Assembly (NCBI GenBank): GCA_035582835.1 | Contig: JAYKAV010002931.1 | Coordinates: 186,001-250,000, forward strand | Reading direction: 5' to 3' | Length of the DNA stretch: 64,000 nt | Source: Phoebastria nigripes | Lineage: Eukaryota; Chordata; Aves; Procellariiformes; Diomedeidae | Shown here: in pieces, positions 24,248 through 36,155 of the stretch | How the letters are laid out: every line of letters starts with the position of its first letter | Position numbering within the stretch: position 1 is the first letter of the stretch | Notes under the pieces: model-generated | Seen by the model: the letters and a program-made list of their open reading frames with translations, nothing else | What the model was told of the DNA's origin: nothing | Databases searched by the model: none | Program-made: the position numbers and the translations under genes

Positions 24248-27200
24248 CTGAAGGAAAAAAAAAACATGATAAGGCATCATCGTTACCACTAGGAAATTAG
24301 ACATTTAAGGTTGTACTTCAAAGCAAGTATTTTTATTATAGCATACTTGAACGGTTTGATTTACTGTGCAGCAGAGCAAGACTGTAGCAGATCCTCCTGC
24401 CTCACAGGGGAAAATACATTCATTGTCCAAGGAAGCCGCATGCTAAGTAGTTTTAAAAGTAGCGTGCAGATAAGAAGAGAACCTTGTTCCTCCCTGCAGC
24501 ACCTCTCTTTACACACACAAAGCACTGGGAGAGGCTGTTTTTAGGAGCACAAAGTATGATTTCTGCTTTCTGATAGTACACCATTCTGGACTTGAAAGCA
24601 AGTAAAAGATATGGTTTTCACTGCAGGGCTATAAAAATGAGAACAAAAGATAATGCCTCTGGCACCTGCAGGGATGATTTTACCCAAGGAGGTAAGTGGA
24701 AAAGGTGGCTTTCTCTCCCATTAGTACTGACCCATATTGCACGTAGTTGGATAATTGTACAGCCACCCTTCACCACACCCTAGCAGACTGGGCTTATGAC
24801 CCTGATGCATGTTCTGCATCCANTCAGCACTGGCACTTATAAAATGCCTAGCAGACCCAGGGGCTGTGCTTCACACAGCTTTCACCTCCAAGCCTTTGCT
24901 GAAATGAGAGTGGGCTATGAGGAGATGGAGCCATAGGATACTCTTACCCCCACTGCTTCCAAAATCTCATCACTTGGCAATTATAATGCTTTAACTGTAA
25001 TCTTAAAAAATGTTTGGAAAATGTTCATAAACATGTTTCTGAATCCCTTTGTGTAGTTGAAACATTTTTATAAGATTAAAACTTGGGGAAAGCTGGCATA
25101 AAGATTGTTTGAACAAGTGTGCTTGTGATTTCTTTTCCTAAGGTAAGTACGTGTAAGATTAGGAGACTTAACAACTGGGCTGGTGAGTTCTGAGTGTTGT
25201 TTGTTTGAGAACATGAACATGTTGCTTGCAAAGCCAGGAACTTTGGAAGATTGAAAAACTGGGATCTGAGATGAAATTAACTGAGAGGAATTGAAAAACA
25301 TAGGTGGTGCCGTAGAGGAAACCTGAGGCAGAGTGTGTTTTCTGAAGGCTAGCACAGGAGACTTAGGATGCTCCGCTTCATTTTCTCCTTCCGCTGCTGA
25401 CACCTTCTGACCTTTGGATGAATCAATTAGCTTCTCTCTACTTCACTTAACATTTTTTTAAAAGGTGAATTCCTGCTTCACAGCAGGGGCAGGAGAGAAA
25501 AGGAGGTGGGAAATGAGCTTTAATTATTTGGGAAAGAAAAAAAAAACGATCCTTAGAGAAAAGTGTCCTTGTTTTAAAAGTATTATTATAATACCAGTGC
25601 AAATGAAAGAAAGCTTAGAATATTAATTGTTATCCCAAATCAGAATAGAGAAAAAAGCCCCTTGCTCCAAACCCTGCCCAGAGAGATGTTCCTCTGCGCA
25701 CGCTTCTACCCCTGCTGAGAGGGTGAGAGAGCAAACAGCATGTGAAAGTTTAGCACGGCTGGTGCTCGTGCTGGTGGGGGAGCCTCGGAGACTACCCCAA
25801 CAGTCCTGGTGTAAGAGAGCCTGTCCAGGGAGAAAGAACAGAGTGCTCCACACTTCAAAATGCACAGAGCTGGCAAGACAAAGACAAGAGCCCTTTTTTT
25901 TGAAGGCTAGAAACTTCTTCAACTTCCACATTGTCAGAAGTATCGAAAGGTCACCAGCATGTCTCATGTTACTTTGGGGGGAGATGGGGACTGATCAGCT
26001 TTGGGGTGGTATGTTTATAGAATCTGACCCTCAGTTTCAAAAATCAAAGGCATTCCTCTTAGCCCATGCATCAGAGAGAGATTTTCTTGGAGTCAAAAGT
26101 TTCATCGTATGGCAAGAGGACCTGTGAGGGATTGTTTTATTATGAGAAGGACAGGGAGAAAAAGTAGGTGATTTATTTAAGTAGCAGGCAGTCAGTCTCC
26201 CAGAAGAGAGAGCCTATCTTACCCTCCACATTCTCAGCTAATGAATGAGCCTGGGAAATTGGAGCAAGATCAAAGTTGCCTTACGACAAAATTGCTGACA
26301 TTCCTGAAATAGCTGAGAGTTCCTCTATTCACACTAAGTATGAATCAAGTTCACTGACACACAAAGCGCTCACAATGGGACCGTCTGCTGCATTGTTACC
26401 TTGACTCTCAGCTTATCGCCCTGCCTGACCTCTGCCTAAAGCAGTTAAGAAATTACTGCTTCTTCACCCATTGTTCTCTTCCATATGAAGATGTCAAAGT
26501 TCAAGATGTGTAGCCACAAAAAAGGGGAAACCTTCAAAATGCTAACTCAAGAATATGGGGTACAATGTTTAGGTTGCTGTAGCCTGACAGGGTAAATGAT
26601 CTTAAAAGAAAAAAATAGCCCCAGAGGACTTCCAAATCTAATGCGTTCTCCAACACAGGCGTGCCAGCAAGGTGAGGTTAATTTCTGAAAGGGACTGCTA
26701 TTAATCTTAGGTCCACTGATTTAATAGAGGAAGCTGCAAGTTGATACATGACCCACTTTGAAGGAGGACCCTGTCCCAACTCCCAATTGGTGATCCTATA
26801 GCCTGACGTGTTAATGGGGTTCAACCCAGGACCTAGGTGAATGGGTCCAAGTGCAGACTGAGGCTTTAAAACATGCCACACATGCACAGGGTAGTAGGAG
26901 AGAGATATTGCCAACTATAGGACTTTTGCATAATGCCTTCTACTGCATTTAAAAAAAAATTCTGAAAAGCATATTCTATCTTAAAATAATTATAGTATAA
27001 CTTTGAGTATTGATAATAAACATTTGAATTTCCTGACTTTTTAGGGATGGTCAAAGTTTTACAAAGCAGAGAAAGAGAAAAAAATGCACTTAACTGAAGG
27101 GCCCATAGTGGTGCTTTCCTGTGCGCTGACAGGCTGGGGACATGGTTCTGAGCCAGTCTGCCCCAGGTTGGCAAGGCTTGCTGGGTACCACACTTGATCG

Positions 27201-27859
27201 ATATTAGGACTTTTTCCAACAACAATGCATGCCTTAATGACTCAGAAAAGCAGTAGCAGTAGCAACTAATTTTAATGGGACTCTTGAGGATGATGGCAGC
27301 AACACAACTGACCCAATTCTCCTCTGGATTGCAGCAGCAGTAGGTTGTGTGAGCAGGACCCACCTTTCTAGCTGCTGCAGAGCTTCCCACCCTGCATGCC
27401 TAATGCCTCCTCAATAGGGGTAATAAAACTTTGCAAATTCACTCTGAGCAAATTTACCTCCAGCTCTTGGCTGACTGATTATCTGCAGGTAAAAAGGACT
27501 ATTTTAATGAAATAGATCATTAGGTACTTACTATTTTGAAATGATGTGTTTTCACTAGAAAAAATTCTAAGCTGCAAAGCTGCTTCAGGAACAAACCTGT
27601 GAATTTGGACCTCAGCAATTGTGATTAGCCTCACAAATGCTCTATCACTTACTCCTCCTCCTGTGTCCCTTTCTCTTTAAGCTTGTCACACAAGGGAAGT
27701 TAAACTGCATTAAAAACACCTTGCAATGTCACTTCATCAGTCCAAATCCATCTGAACGAAGAGGTGGCTTTCATTTTACTCCCAGGCATTGCTCAAAGGC
27801 AATTTCCTCCAAGGACTTTGCTGAGCATTGTGGACAGGAGACCTTCCTTACACTCCTGC
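24248..27859. other. Non-coding, no recognised gene
   Basis: Contains open frames of 166 codons (25627-26127, plus), 114 codons (same place, minus) and 174 codons (26866-27390, minus). The first two overlap on opposite strands, all lack recognisable motifs, and no exon-intron logic connects them. I treat them as chance openings. Confidence 0.45.
24823..24823. other. Ambiguous base (N)
   Basis: A single unresolved base in non-coding sequence. Confidence 0.99.
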
Positions 27860-28610
27860 CATGCTCCATGCAGTGTGTAACTATTTCAAAAGTTCTGTTG
27901 TTGGGTGTGCAACTCATTAAACCTATTAATGGTTAATGGTGGCTTTCAGTGTGTGATGCTCTGCATTTGTATAGGCATAAATGACAGTCTTATCACTAAT
28001 GCCCTGCACCTGGCCTCAGAGTTCATCGTTAGGAAGTATTACTTATCTGCTGCGCTCCAAGGTCTGGTAAATGTAAACCACATCATTTGTCCCACATTGT
28101 GGTAGGTTTCTTAATGCTGAGGCAGAGTGCTGTGGAAAATCTGCTGTGTTACAATTTTCATCTGTGTTCCCATAATAGCTTTTTGTGGCACAGCTAATGT
28201 AGATAATGATGGTGTTAGCTTTCATCCTTTTATCATTATCCTATGTTGACTTTACATATCTCCTATCGCCATGGGTAGTGAGGCATATCCCAGGACACTT
28301 GGAAAAATACTATCTAATTAATGCCTTAAGTGACTCGAAGATGGCTGTGAGGTATACCTTTGAGACACTGAAAGCTCATGTAGAAGAAGGCTCATGAGAG
28401 GTGATCTGATCTTGCCTTGAAAGAAAATTATCTGCTGCGTGCTGCACAGCATCTGCATGAACCGTGGAGAAGGTCCTGAGCACCGCCTGGCAGGGGTATG
28501 GATGCTGGCGGGGCAGACCATGCAATAGGTGAGATACTCGCTTCTACAAAGCATATTCACGAGCAATGGTGCAGAGGTACTGGCCTCCTTGTTGGTTGTC
28601 AACCTGCGAT
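27860..28610 (+). pseudogene. Decayed PIF/Harbinger (HARBI1-like) transposase
   Basis: PIF/Harbinger transposases are DDE nucleases that cut and paste DNA transposons. Here the family's blocks appear in the right order on the plus strand but in changing frames. At 27974-28069 is GINDSLITN then SEFIVRKYYLSAALQGLV, matching the family's 'G-IDG-H-P' and 'E(Y/F)INRK-Y-S--LQGLVD' blocks. At 28248-28373 is VDFTYLLSPWVVR, then GHLE, then LSDSKMAVRYTFETLK, matching 'GDSAYPLLPWLM---GHL' and 'LSRARMVVECAFGRLK'. At 28408-28470 are DLALKEN and, one frame on, ICCVLHSICMNRGE, matching the C-terminal 'ACCVLHNICE-RGE' block. The first catalytic Asp appears to be Asn (IND), the second is kept (VDF), and the Glu of 'VExAFG' is Arg. 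Stops (for example after 28394) and frameshifts confirm it is dead. Terminal inverted repeats and the 3-bp target duplication could not be found. A domesticated gene is excluded by the breaks. Confidence 0.82.
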
Positions 28611-30039
28611 ATCAGCCTGCTGACATGCCTTTTTTTAGGGGGAATGACTGAGTCTGGACACTGATAGGGATGGCTGTAAGGGGAGAGAGGTAACAGTTAC
28701 TGCTCACTGATCTGTTTTTATAGCAGCAAAGCTAATATAAGGTTTGTTTTTTCTCTTCTCCTTGCAGTTATGATCAGTACCCTGTGCAGCCTGGGAGGCT
28801 TTGAGGGTGATAAATCCCTTCCGCTTTCCTGCCATGTGCCTTGCCACACTAATGCATGGAAACAGGGATGCTTCAGAGCTAGTAGTTAGTGGTATCAGCG
28901 GTTGCTATGCCACACTAAATTTCTCGCTTCGGGAAGGGTTTGGGTCCTAAGCTGTGTTTAACAGTTGAGGTGATGAGGAAGCTGGAAGTCACTGATGGCA
29001 GGGTGCTACTGAAGGCATCAAAAATGTGTGCTATGAAAAGACAAGGGAACTTTTGAGTTATATCATGGGATTGTACACCTGGGTCTGCCCCTGACTTTAT
29101 GCTTGACTTCTTACAAATCTGTTGGATTCCTTGTTTGCTGCGTCTTTTCTGTGTGTATTGTCTTGAGGAAAAGGGTCCTCATGCATTTCTCTGTACAGCA
29201 GCCAGCCCAAAGGGGTCCTGATCGTATCTGAGACCTCTGTGAGTCCCTGTCCTACAAACACAGAAGCAAGAGTTTGGGAAGTATGAGGGAGGTGATATTT
29301 GTATATCATACATGCTGCCTTCTAGGTAGGCGCCAACATTTTTACGTGCCCCGAGTGCTACAATAATGATTTTACAAGTCATTATCTTGAAGCCCTGACA
29401 TGTGAATAGTAAAAGGAAATGTGTTGTCAGAGCAGCACGACTTTCAAAATCTTCGGTGCTAGAAGGAAATTCCCAGCCTGTGAAGTCTGAGCGGGATAGG
29501 CAGCAATTTTCATTTTAGAGTTGGATGACACTAATTGTTTCAGCAAAGAATAATTTTCTTTCCAGCAATTGATAAAAGCTTGAAAGATATGTTGTGTAGC
29601 AGCTGTGGTATGTTACTCCATTATCACAGGTATTTCCTAGAGTGAAATATGTAGTGGTGGGATGCAGACAGGTCTATTTGGGAATAGCCTTGATGAGGAG
29701 ACTCACTTTCAGAACCCAACCCGAACAGCCCTGGCATCAGGGAGAGCCTCTCAGTGCACTGCTGAATGCCCCCCCGCGATGCACAGGGTATAAGCAGACC
29801 AAAGGCCTTGCATACTTCAGCTAGACATATTTCTTTGTTGGAGAAGAGTCATCTGTGATTCAAAAGATGCTGTGTTTGGGATGGCATGTTGCTCCTACAC
29901 ATAACGGCCTCCATGACTTTTGTGACAGACTCCTTACAAGCATCTTTTCTTATAATGGAAGCATATGGTTTTGAAATGACAGCTGTTTCTATACAGTGTC
30001 ACTCTATTGTGTCCTTCCAAATACATCCCCAGCTGTGCA
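28611..30039. other. Non-coding between two Harbinger-like remnants
   Basis: No gene seen; frames are 70 codons or fewer. I looked for Harbinger termini or a Myb-like partner ORF here and saw none. Confidence 0.5.
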
Positions 30040-30190
30040 GTGCAACTGCTGGGGTTCGGCTGCATTGATGGCCTCCGATGCCCCACCAGGCCCCTGAGTG
30101 AAGCATACTGTGATCACTCTCCCATGGCAAAATACGACATGGGACTTCAAGGGCTCCTCTACAGAAGAAAACATTTTTCAAGTGTTGAAA
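30040..30190 (+). pseudogene. Possible second Harbinger-like transposase fragment
   Basis: In the frame 30007-30222 the peptide GFGCIDGLRCPTRPLSEAY is followed 7 residues later by KYDMGLQGLLYRRKHFSSV. This aligns with the first catalytic block of HARBI1-like transposases ('G-CIDG-H-PI--P-SE-Y', then 'K-Y-SM-LQGLVDHRG-FTDV'), with CIDG intact at 30061-30072. The nucleotide order also fits codon by codon across ATGGGACTTCAAGGGCTCCT. No second Asp or C-terminal block follows; an old SINE-like repeat begins about 120 bp downstream. It may be a separate, more truncated insertion than the one at 27860. The overlapping 151-codon frame (30098-30553) would then be a shadow. Chance similarity is possible. 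Confidence 0.4.
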
Positions 30191-30310
30191 GACACTTGGG
30201 AAGATCTGCAAAACAATCCTAGCACTGTCTTGAAATTCATATCCCACTGCATTGTGTCAGTCTTTCAAAGAATGGTGTCACTTTTACTTTTTCAGGTTGA
30301 AATAAATCAA

Positions 30311-30408
30311 AGGTGTAATTCAGGGTCTGGTCTGAAGCTTGCTGAGGTCAATGGAAAGACTCTGTGTTGCCTTTTTTTAACTTCAGTAGGCTTTGCACTC
30401 CTGCCCAG
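30311..30408. repeat. Ancient amniote SINE/MIR-like fragment
   Basis: It contains GGTCTGGTCTGAAGCTTGCT, then GAGGTCAATGGAAAGACTC and CTTCAGTAGGCTTTGCA. This follows the self-complementary 'aagcccattgaagtcaatggaaagactcccattgacttcagtgggctttgga' layout of the old repeat, the best match of this group in the window. Confidence 0.5.
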
Positions 30409-31339
30409 ATGGCATTTTCTCCTTGTAGTGGCTCTATATGTGTCTCAGTGGCAATTCCCCTTTGCAGCCCTTTGTGTCCCTGTGCCAGTCCATCTTCTGT
30501 CACAAACATGGCCCTGCACGGCAAAAGGAGGATTACCTCTCTTTATATTCTGATTTAGTTTGTTGACTTCTGTTTCAATCCCATAATTGGCTTTGCATAG
30601 GCAGACCTTTGCAACAACAATTCTACTGATGAAAAAAAGGGATTTGCATGCTAGGAAAACCATCAGGGCTTTTCCTGTACTTTTCTATACTTGCCTAGGT
30701 AAGCACTGTGGACTTTGATACTGCAAACAATTATGCATGTGGATAATTCCACCTATGTCAAAAGTTTAATTGATTTTAATGGTGCAACTACCAGGTAAAG
30801 CTGTTCTACAAATGCTCTTCATGGGCAGACCTCCATGGGCCTTAACATGTGCTACGGAAAATGATGAGAGTCTTCCCGTAGAGAAAAGTATGCGGGACTG
30901 GGGCTTTTGTTTGCTCTTGTGTTTGCAGAGGTTAGGGCCTGAGTTTTTTTGCTTTAATGTCAATTTTTAAAATGAGCTTTAGTATATTGATGTGCAGAGC
31001 TGAAATTTAGTAAATGTAAATTAGATGCAAATTTACCAATTTACATGTGAACGTCAGGGACAAACCGCTGCTTGTGCAGTGCTATTGTTCACCCAGAGAG
31101 GCAAGGAGACGGAGCAGCCGAGCCTGGAGCCCAGCCTGCCAGGCAGAGCGCTGCACTCCAGAAAACACCTGCTCTCCACCTGGGCATGTACTGGAGCCAG
31201 CATCAGTTCCTCCCTGGTGCTTTGCTAGGAGAACGGGGCATATCTAAGCATGGGAGTATTGAGCAGGACTGTGGAGATGATGTTACTTTTCTACGGAACG
31301 GAAGGCTGTGTCTAATCTGATGGCTGCATTTCAGGACTG

Positions 31340-31833
31340 CACTGGATATTTAGGAAGGGACCACAAAAGATCAACGAGGCCCTAAGGCCTGCTTTATGGT
31401 GAAAAACAGGTAGGCAGGTCTACTTAGCTTATCAAGCAGAGGGAGAAGATTAAGAAGTGACTAAGTACAGTTGATGCATACCTACATAGGAAAACAATTT
31501 TCTGGTAGGGGAGAGAGAGGTCTTTAGTCTAGTAGACAAAGACATAATAAGATTTGATGGCGGGTGGCTGCTGCTGGATAAATTCACAGAGACACCCATG
31601 AGAGTGGTTGACTGCTGGTCCTGTTTATCTGGGGACATGAGGGATTCTCAGCTACTTCAAAGCTGTTAATTGAATAATGTGTGGTATTGCAGGAATTACA
31701 TTGTATTTCAGCCACAAGATAGGCACTTGACAGAGGAATTACAAGTAAATATCCTTGGACTCTTGCACAAATCAAGCAGGGTAATCATAATGTTTTTTCC
31801 TGGCCTGAAATCCTCTAAATCTATGAAAATGAA
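31340..31833 (+). mobile_element. Old, diverged CR1 LINE with 3' end
   Basis: The sequence can be followed through an ancient CR1 of the kind common in turtles and crocodilians. Landmarks in order: GAGAAGATTAAGAAGTGACT (31441), CATACCTACATAGG, TCTAGTAGACAAAGACATAA (31526), the stretch corresponding to 'aaccattggaacaatttacc' (about 31605-31630), GGGATTCTCAGCTACTTCAA (31640), GGTAATCATAATG (31779), CTGGCCTGAAATC and AAATCTATGAA at the very end. All coding capacity is lost. It is much more diverged than the avian-type CR1 copies in this window, implying an older insertion. Confidence 0.72.
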
Positions 31834-34800
31834 TAAGGCGTGTAATAAGGGCATTTTTTTTTTCTTTCTATTTGACAGATCCACCAATGTGATAAGAGCA
31901 CCAGATTCTACTATGTTGGACAGCAAATATTTTCTATTCTACCACCTTCAGTAAAGACCTAATGAAACAAAACATAACCCCTTTACCATGAAAGCTGCTG
32001 ACATTTTCTATTAGCTCACCTAATGGAACTAGCAGGGCATTTTGCCTGCAGCTTTTTCCCACTTTGCCCAATTATTAGAAAGAGACACTGGCAGCTCTTA
32101 CATCCTTTCTCACAATTATCTTTTTTGCTTGAGGCAAAAGCTTGTAACCCTGTCTCTGTTCTCCTGTGGGACAGCTGCAAAATTGAGGGCTATGGTGCAA
32201 GTTATTTTTAGATACTGCATAATACATCTCACTATAAACAGGGCAGGAAATCTGCAAATGAAAAATGCCTTTAGATTAGCTCTGAAGCAACTGATTGAGA
32301 GGTGATCTAAGAATTGAGGCAAGTCTCTTCTTAATAATTAAATAGTTAAATTGTATTTCTTATTTCAGTGTTGATCAGGTCTGAGTCTGCTGAAATGCTT
32401 CAAAGAGGGATCCGCTGCTTGCCTGTTACGGCTGCTTGGGTCATCTGTGTTACTAAACATCTCAGTTAACCCACTCCTCAGGTAAAGGACGTGCTTGTGA
32501 TCTCCTATTTTATAGAAATATACGTATATATATTTTTTCTATGCTGCTTTGTACAAGGTATAGATATAGGAAATCAATTGTGGGGAAAGAACTGCATGAT
32601 TTTTGAAGGCCTGCACACTGATCCATCTTTCCTTCTGCACTTCTGCCGCTATGTAGAAATGACAGGAAAATGTATATTGCTTACAGGACACTGTCTGGGA
32701 AGGAGAAAGGGAAAGGAAATTTGTGGTGCTCTGTCCTGGCAGAATGCAAAAGCAGTAAAGAAGAGTGAGGGTGAGTGGGGACTTAAAGCTCGTGTGTGTG
32801 AAATAGCATTTCACAGCATGTGTATTCAGCTGTGAGGCACCTGCGCTTGTAGGAATGTCTGTACGATGTGGCATTTTTGTCTGGTTCAGTAAAAGGTAAG
32901 AGAATACATGCTTTAATTTGCAGGGAGGCAGCATTTTGTTCTCTTGTCATCTTTACTCTTTATCTCCCAGATGAGTTATTAAGCTGGTTATGACAGTGTT
33001 TTAAGTGTTATAATTAATGGAAAAAAGTAATGTTGTTGAAACAAGGAGTAAGCATTTGCAAATACATAGCAAGCTTTGCCCGCAAGTAGAGAAATATGCA
33101 ATATATTGCGTGTGAGGTTGCCATGTGCTGGTAGCATACAGATTTCTCACTACACTACAGTGGAGGAAAAACATTGTCGTCTAAAACTATTTTTCCTCCT
33201 GATCCACCTCTAAATCAGGTTAAACATTTTCAGGTTGAGTGGCCACGTATTGTGATTGGAAGAGCTTCTCCGGAGTGCTGAGTATGTGCAACCTCTCCTT
33301 ACTGTGGAGTTCAAATAATCATTTTCAAAATGAGGCCCTGGGGTAGGAAGGGGTAGAGGTGCCTCAGCAGAAGCCTCCGCTGTCTGATCCCCGTTAAGAA
33401 GAACGTGATTAAAGTAAGTGTAGAAGACCTGGGGCTCCCTGGCTCCAAGGAAACAGTGAACAAACCATGATGCCAGCAGTAAAATAAACTATTCCCCTGA
33501 ATAGAAAATGGAGCTCTTAACAGATAGAGCAGACTTGCTGGAAATTTGGAGGCAAGCTGGCTTGGGGTGCTTCACTGTATATTTGTAAGCAAAACAATGC
33601 AAAAAAGAATCTAGTGGGGGGTAAGGAAGTATCAGGCCTTGGTATCATAAAGAAAATATACTTGCTGGATGGTAGGGATCCAAACACTAGAGGAAGAATT
33701 CAAGGATGTTTCCAGAGAAAATTCTATGATTCGTGCACTAGCAGCTCTCATTCTCAAGCAAAGCTGGAAATCCTCATTGTTCTTTTAAAATATATGCTAT
33801 TTTCAGTATTTACTGCATAACTGGGGGGTAGTTTTTTGAAGAATGCGACACCCTTTTAGCAAGTGTTTTGCCAAGTGATGAAAATCTCAGTAGATTTACA
33901 GAAAATAAATATTGGAAATTATTGTGCTAATTATTGCAGTTTTTATAAGCTCCCAAATACATCATCTTGCAAGAAATTTTAAGATAGAATCAAACTATTC
34001 AGCATGTCCAAAGGGGCCTATTTATTTCAGAGTTTTTGCGAGCCTTGTTTCCCTTACTTTTCACTGAAACGATAATATGAAAACATACTGTGAAGATTAT
34101 CTGAGAGGAATTATTCACATTTTTTCAGTTGTTCAAAATGGTTTTATGTCTCTTTTGTTTCCACTTGCACTGCCTCTTGTAGCCAATAAAAGTAGTTTCA
34201 AAACTATTTGCCAGAACAGCAAAATTTAAACAAGCATTGTAGACTTAAGGTAAAAAGTAGAAATCCAATTCAGGATTATGAGTATCTGCAGAAAAAAGCT
34301 CATTGGAAAAGTTCTGTTTATCCAGTCAGAGCACAGAAACAAACAATGTGGCTTAGGAAACTGAGTCCTGAATATATTAAATGTTCATATCTAATGGCTT
34401 GCTCACAGCCTGTAGGATGAGATTTGCCTTACAGAGTTGTTCTGAAAGTATTTTCAAGCAGTGACTAAATTCTAAGACTGTGATTAAAAGAGACTTTTAA
34501 AATCACATTATGAGTTACTTGTCCAGCTCTGGAAATTGCAAGATCCCTGGTAATGAATTATTCAAAGTAAATATCCAAGTTTCCTTGCTGCTTCAGTTGG
34601 AGCTATAACACTCAAGTTTAGAGAAGTACTATCTGCAATCTTCCACTACATTTGTCTCGGGATCATGAATTTTTAATCTGAGCTGGCATCACTGAGATGA
34701 GTCCCTTTTCCAGGACTTTGGAAATCTCTCCTTAGTATTTGTAGCTTAGGATCTGCAACTTCTGTTAGAACAACTTAGTGAAACCAAAGGTAACCTCATG

Positions 34801-36155
34801 TTAATGACTTGGAAGGAAAACAATTTTTTAACACACTTCAGTTGGCTGCTTGGAAGTGGTAGAAAAAAGTTTCTGTAAGCTATTCAATAGCAAGGAAGAA
34901 ATGTCTGCAAATCCAGAAGAGGAACAGATTTGTTATTGGCAGAGGCAGCATTAGGCATTGGTTAAGTATGTGGTCACCTGGAATACCACAACAAAAGAAG
35001 TATATCAGTATTAGGAGAGATGTGGTTACTCAGTAATGGGCCTGTTGAGTCACTGTTCTTTGCTTTTAGAGGTACTTGCTGTTATTTGACTGTGCAATGG
35101 AACAGGAATTGGAAAAATCTATCTAAAAGTGGAAATGCAATAGAGAGGAAACTGGGTAGATGGCTGAGCAAATTCTGACGCAAGGTATTATTAATTAGGA
35201 TTATAATATACTCCTTAAACTCATTCCATACTTGGATAACTTCAAAATCAACAGACTGAAGCCCTCATAGTTCCTGAATTAATTTAATTTCGCTGGGATA
35301 TAGGTCTTTTTACGGGCACTCCAGCTAGGTCTTGCCCCCCAGCCTGCCAGCTTCTTTTCCCATGGGTTTCTCTGCCAAAACGAAGCCCCTCCACTGCAGA
35401 GCCCTGCTGCTCCCAGCAACTGCTTCTGCAAGCTGCGCGTCCCTTGAGTACTTGCAGGTCTGGTCTCTCAGGACGAGTAAGGCCAGTGCCCCAGCCGCTG
35501 CTGGAAAACAGAGTACAATTTGCTCTGAACAAACTCTTTCAGGGCTGGATCAAAATAATAAAACACTTATAAGCAGGACAAAGTTAGTTATGAGAGGTAC
35601 TGCTTTTTGGTCACAGAAAACAGACAAGTTTGGAGGCACATAAACCTTTCCGCATATTTGCCGCCTTCTGGCACCACCTATTTTCCATGTGGAGACACAG
35701 GTAGGTGAGGGATACCCAAGGTCAGCCCAAAAGCCTATTTTGTTTCTCACAGTCTTATGCTTCCCAACTCTTGACAGCCCTTCTTTCTTTCTCCTTCCAT
35801 AAACACAGGCACATAAGACCCATGTCCTGTTAAACCTTTTGAACGAAGCAAAACCAGACTGTGTGGGCCTTGCCAGAGGGTGAAACTTCAAAAAAGTTGT
35901 TATTTGCCTCGTTCAATTATTAGGGACCTAAGTTAAGTACCCACCAGTGCCTTCAGCTCCTACAGGAAGCTTTATCTTGTGTGTCTACCAGGAATAAAAT
36001 CACCAAAATACTTACGTGAATACATAGAACAAGGATAATACTGTTGTCTTGGAATATTTTCATGATTATTTAGTGTGTCAGTGCAGCTTTATCAGTCACA
36101 CAGTCCCTGAAAGGTGTGAATATCTTAAACAAAATCATGAGCACTCGGGGAGAGA
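31834..36155. other. Non-coding, no recognised gene
   Basis: Single-copy DNA with chance-sized frames only. It includes a SINE-like piece at 33270-33345 and an AT-rich stretch around 33840-34010 that looks like possible conserved non-coding DNA. Confidence 0.5.
33270..33345. repeat. Ancient amniote SINE/MIR-like fragment
   Basis: GGAGTGCTGAGTATGTGCAA and, further on, TTCAAAATGAGGCCCTGG match the 'gggtgctgagcacctgcaac ... aaaatcaggcccta' motif of the same old repeat group. It is degenerate, and the core GTCAATGG has decayed. Confidence 0.4.

Noticed and set aside
25627..26127. 166-codon plus-strand frame
   Set aside because: A 114-codon frame lies on the opposite strand at the same place. 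There is no recognisable domain, and no splice context or conservation evidence.
26866..27390. 174-codon minus-strand frame
   Set aside because: No recognised domain, low-complexity Cys/Tyr patches and no start or exon context. Consistent with a chance opening.
30098..30553. 151-codon frame with LPWQNTTWDF and EENIFQVLKDTW, suggestive of a Tc1-type transposase
   Set aside because: Spacing of the supposed LPW and EN motifs is wrong for Tc1/mariner, and no upstream D blocks were found. The overlapping frame gives a better Harbinger match.
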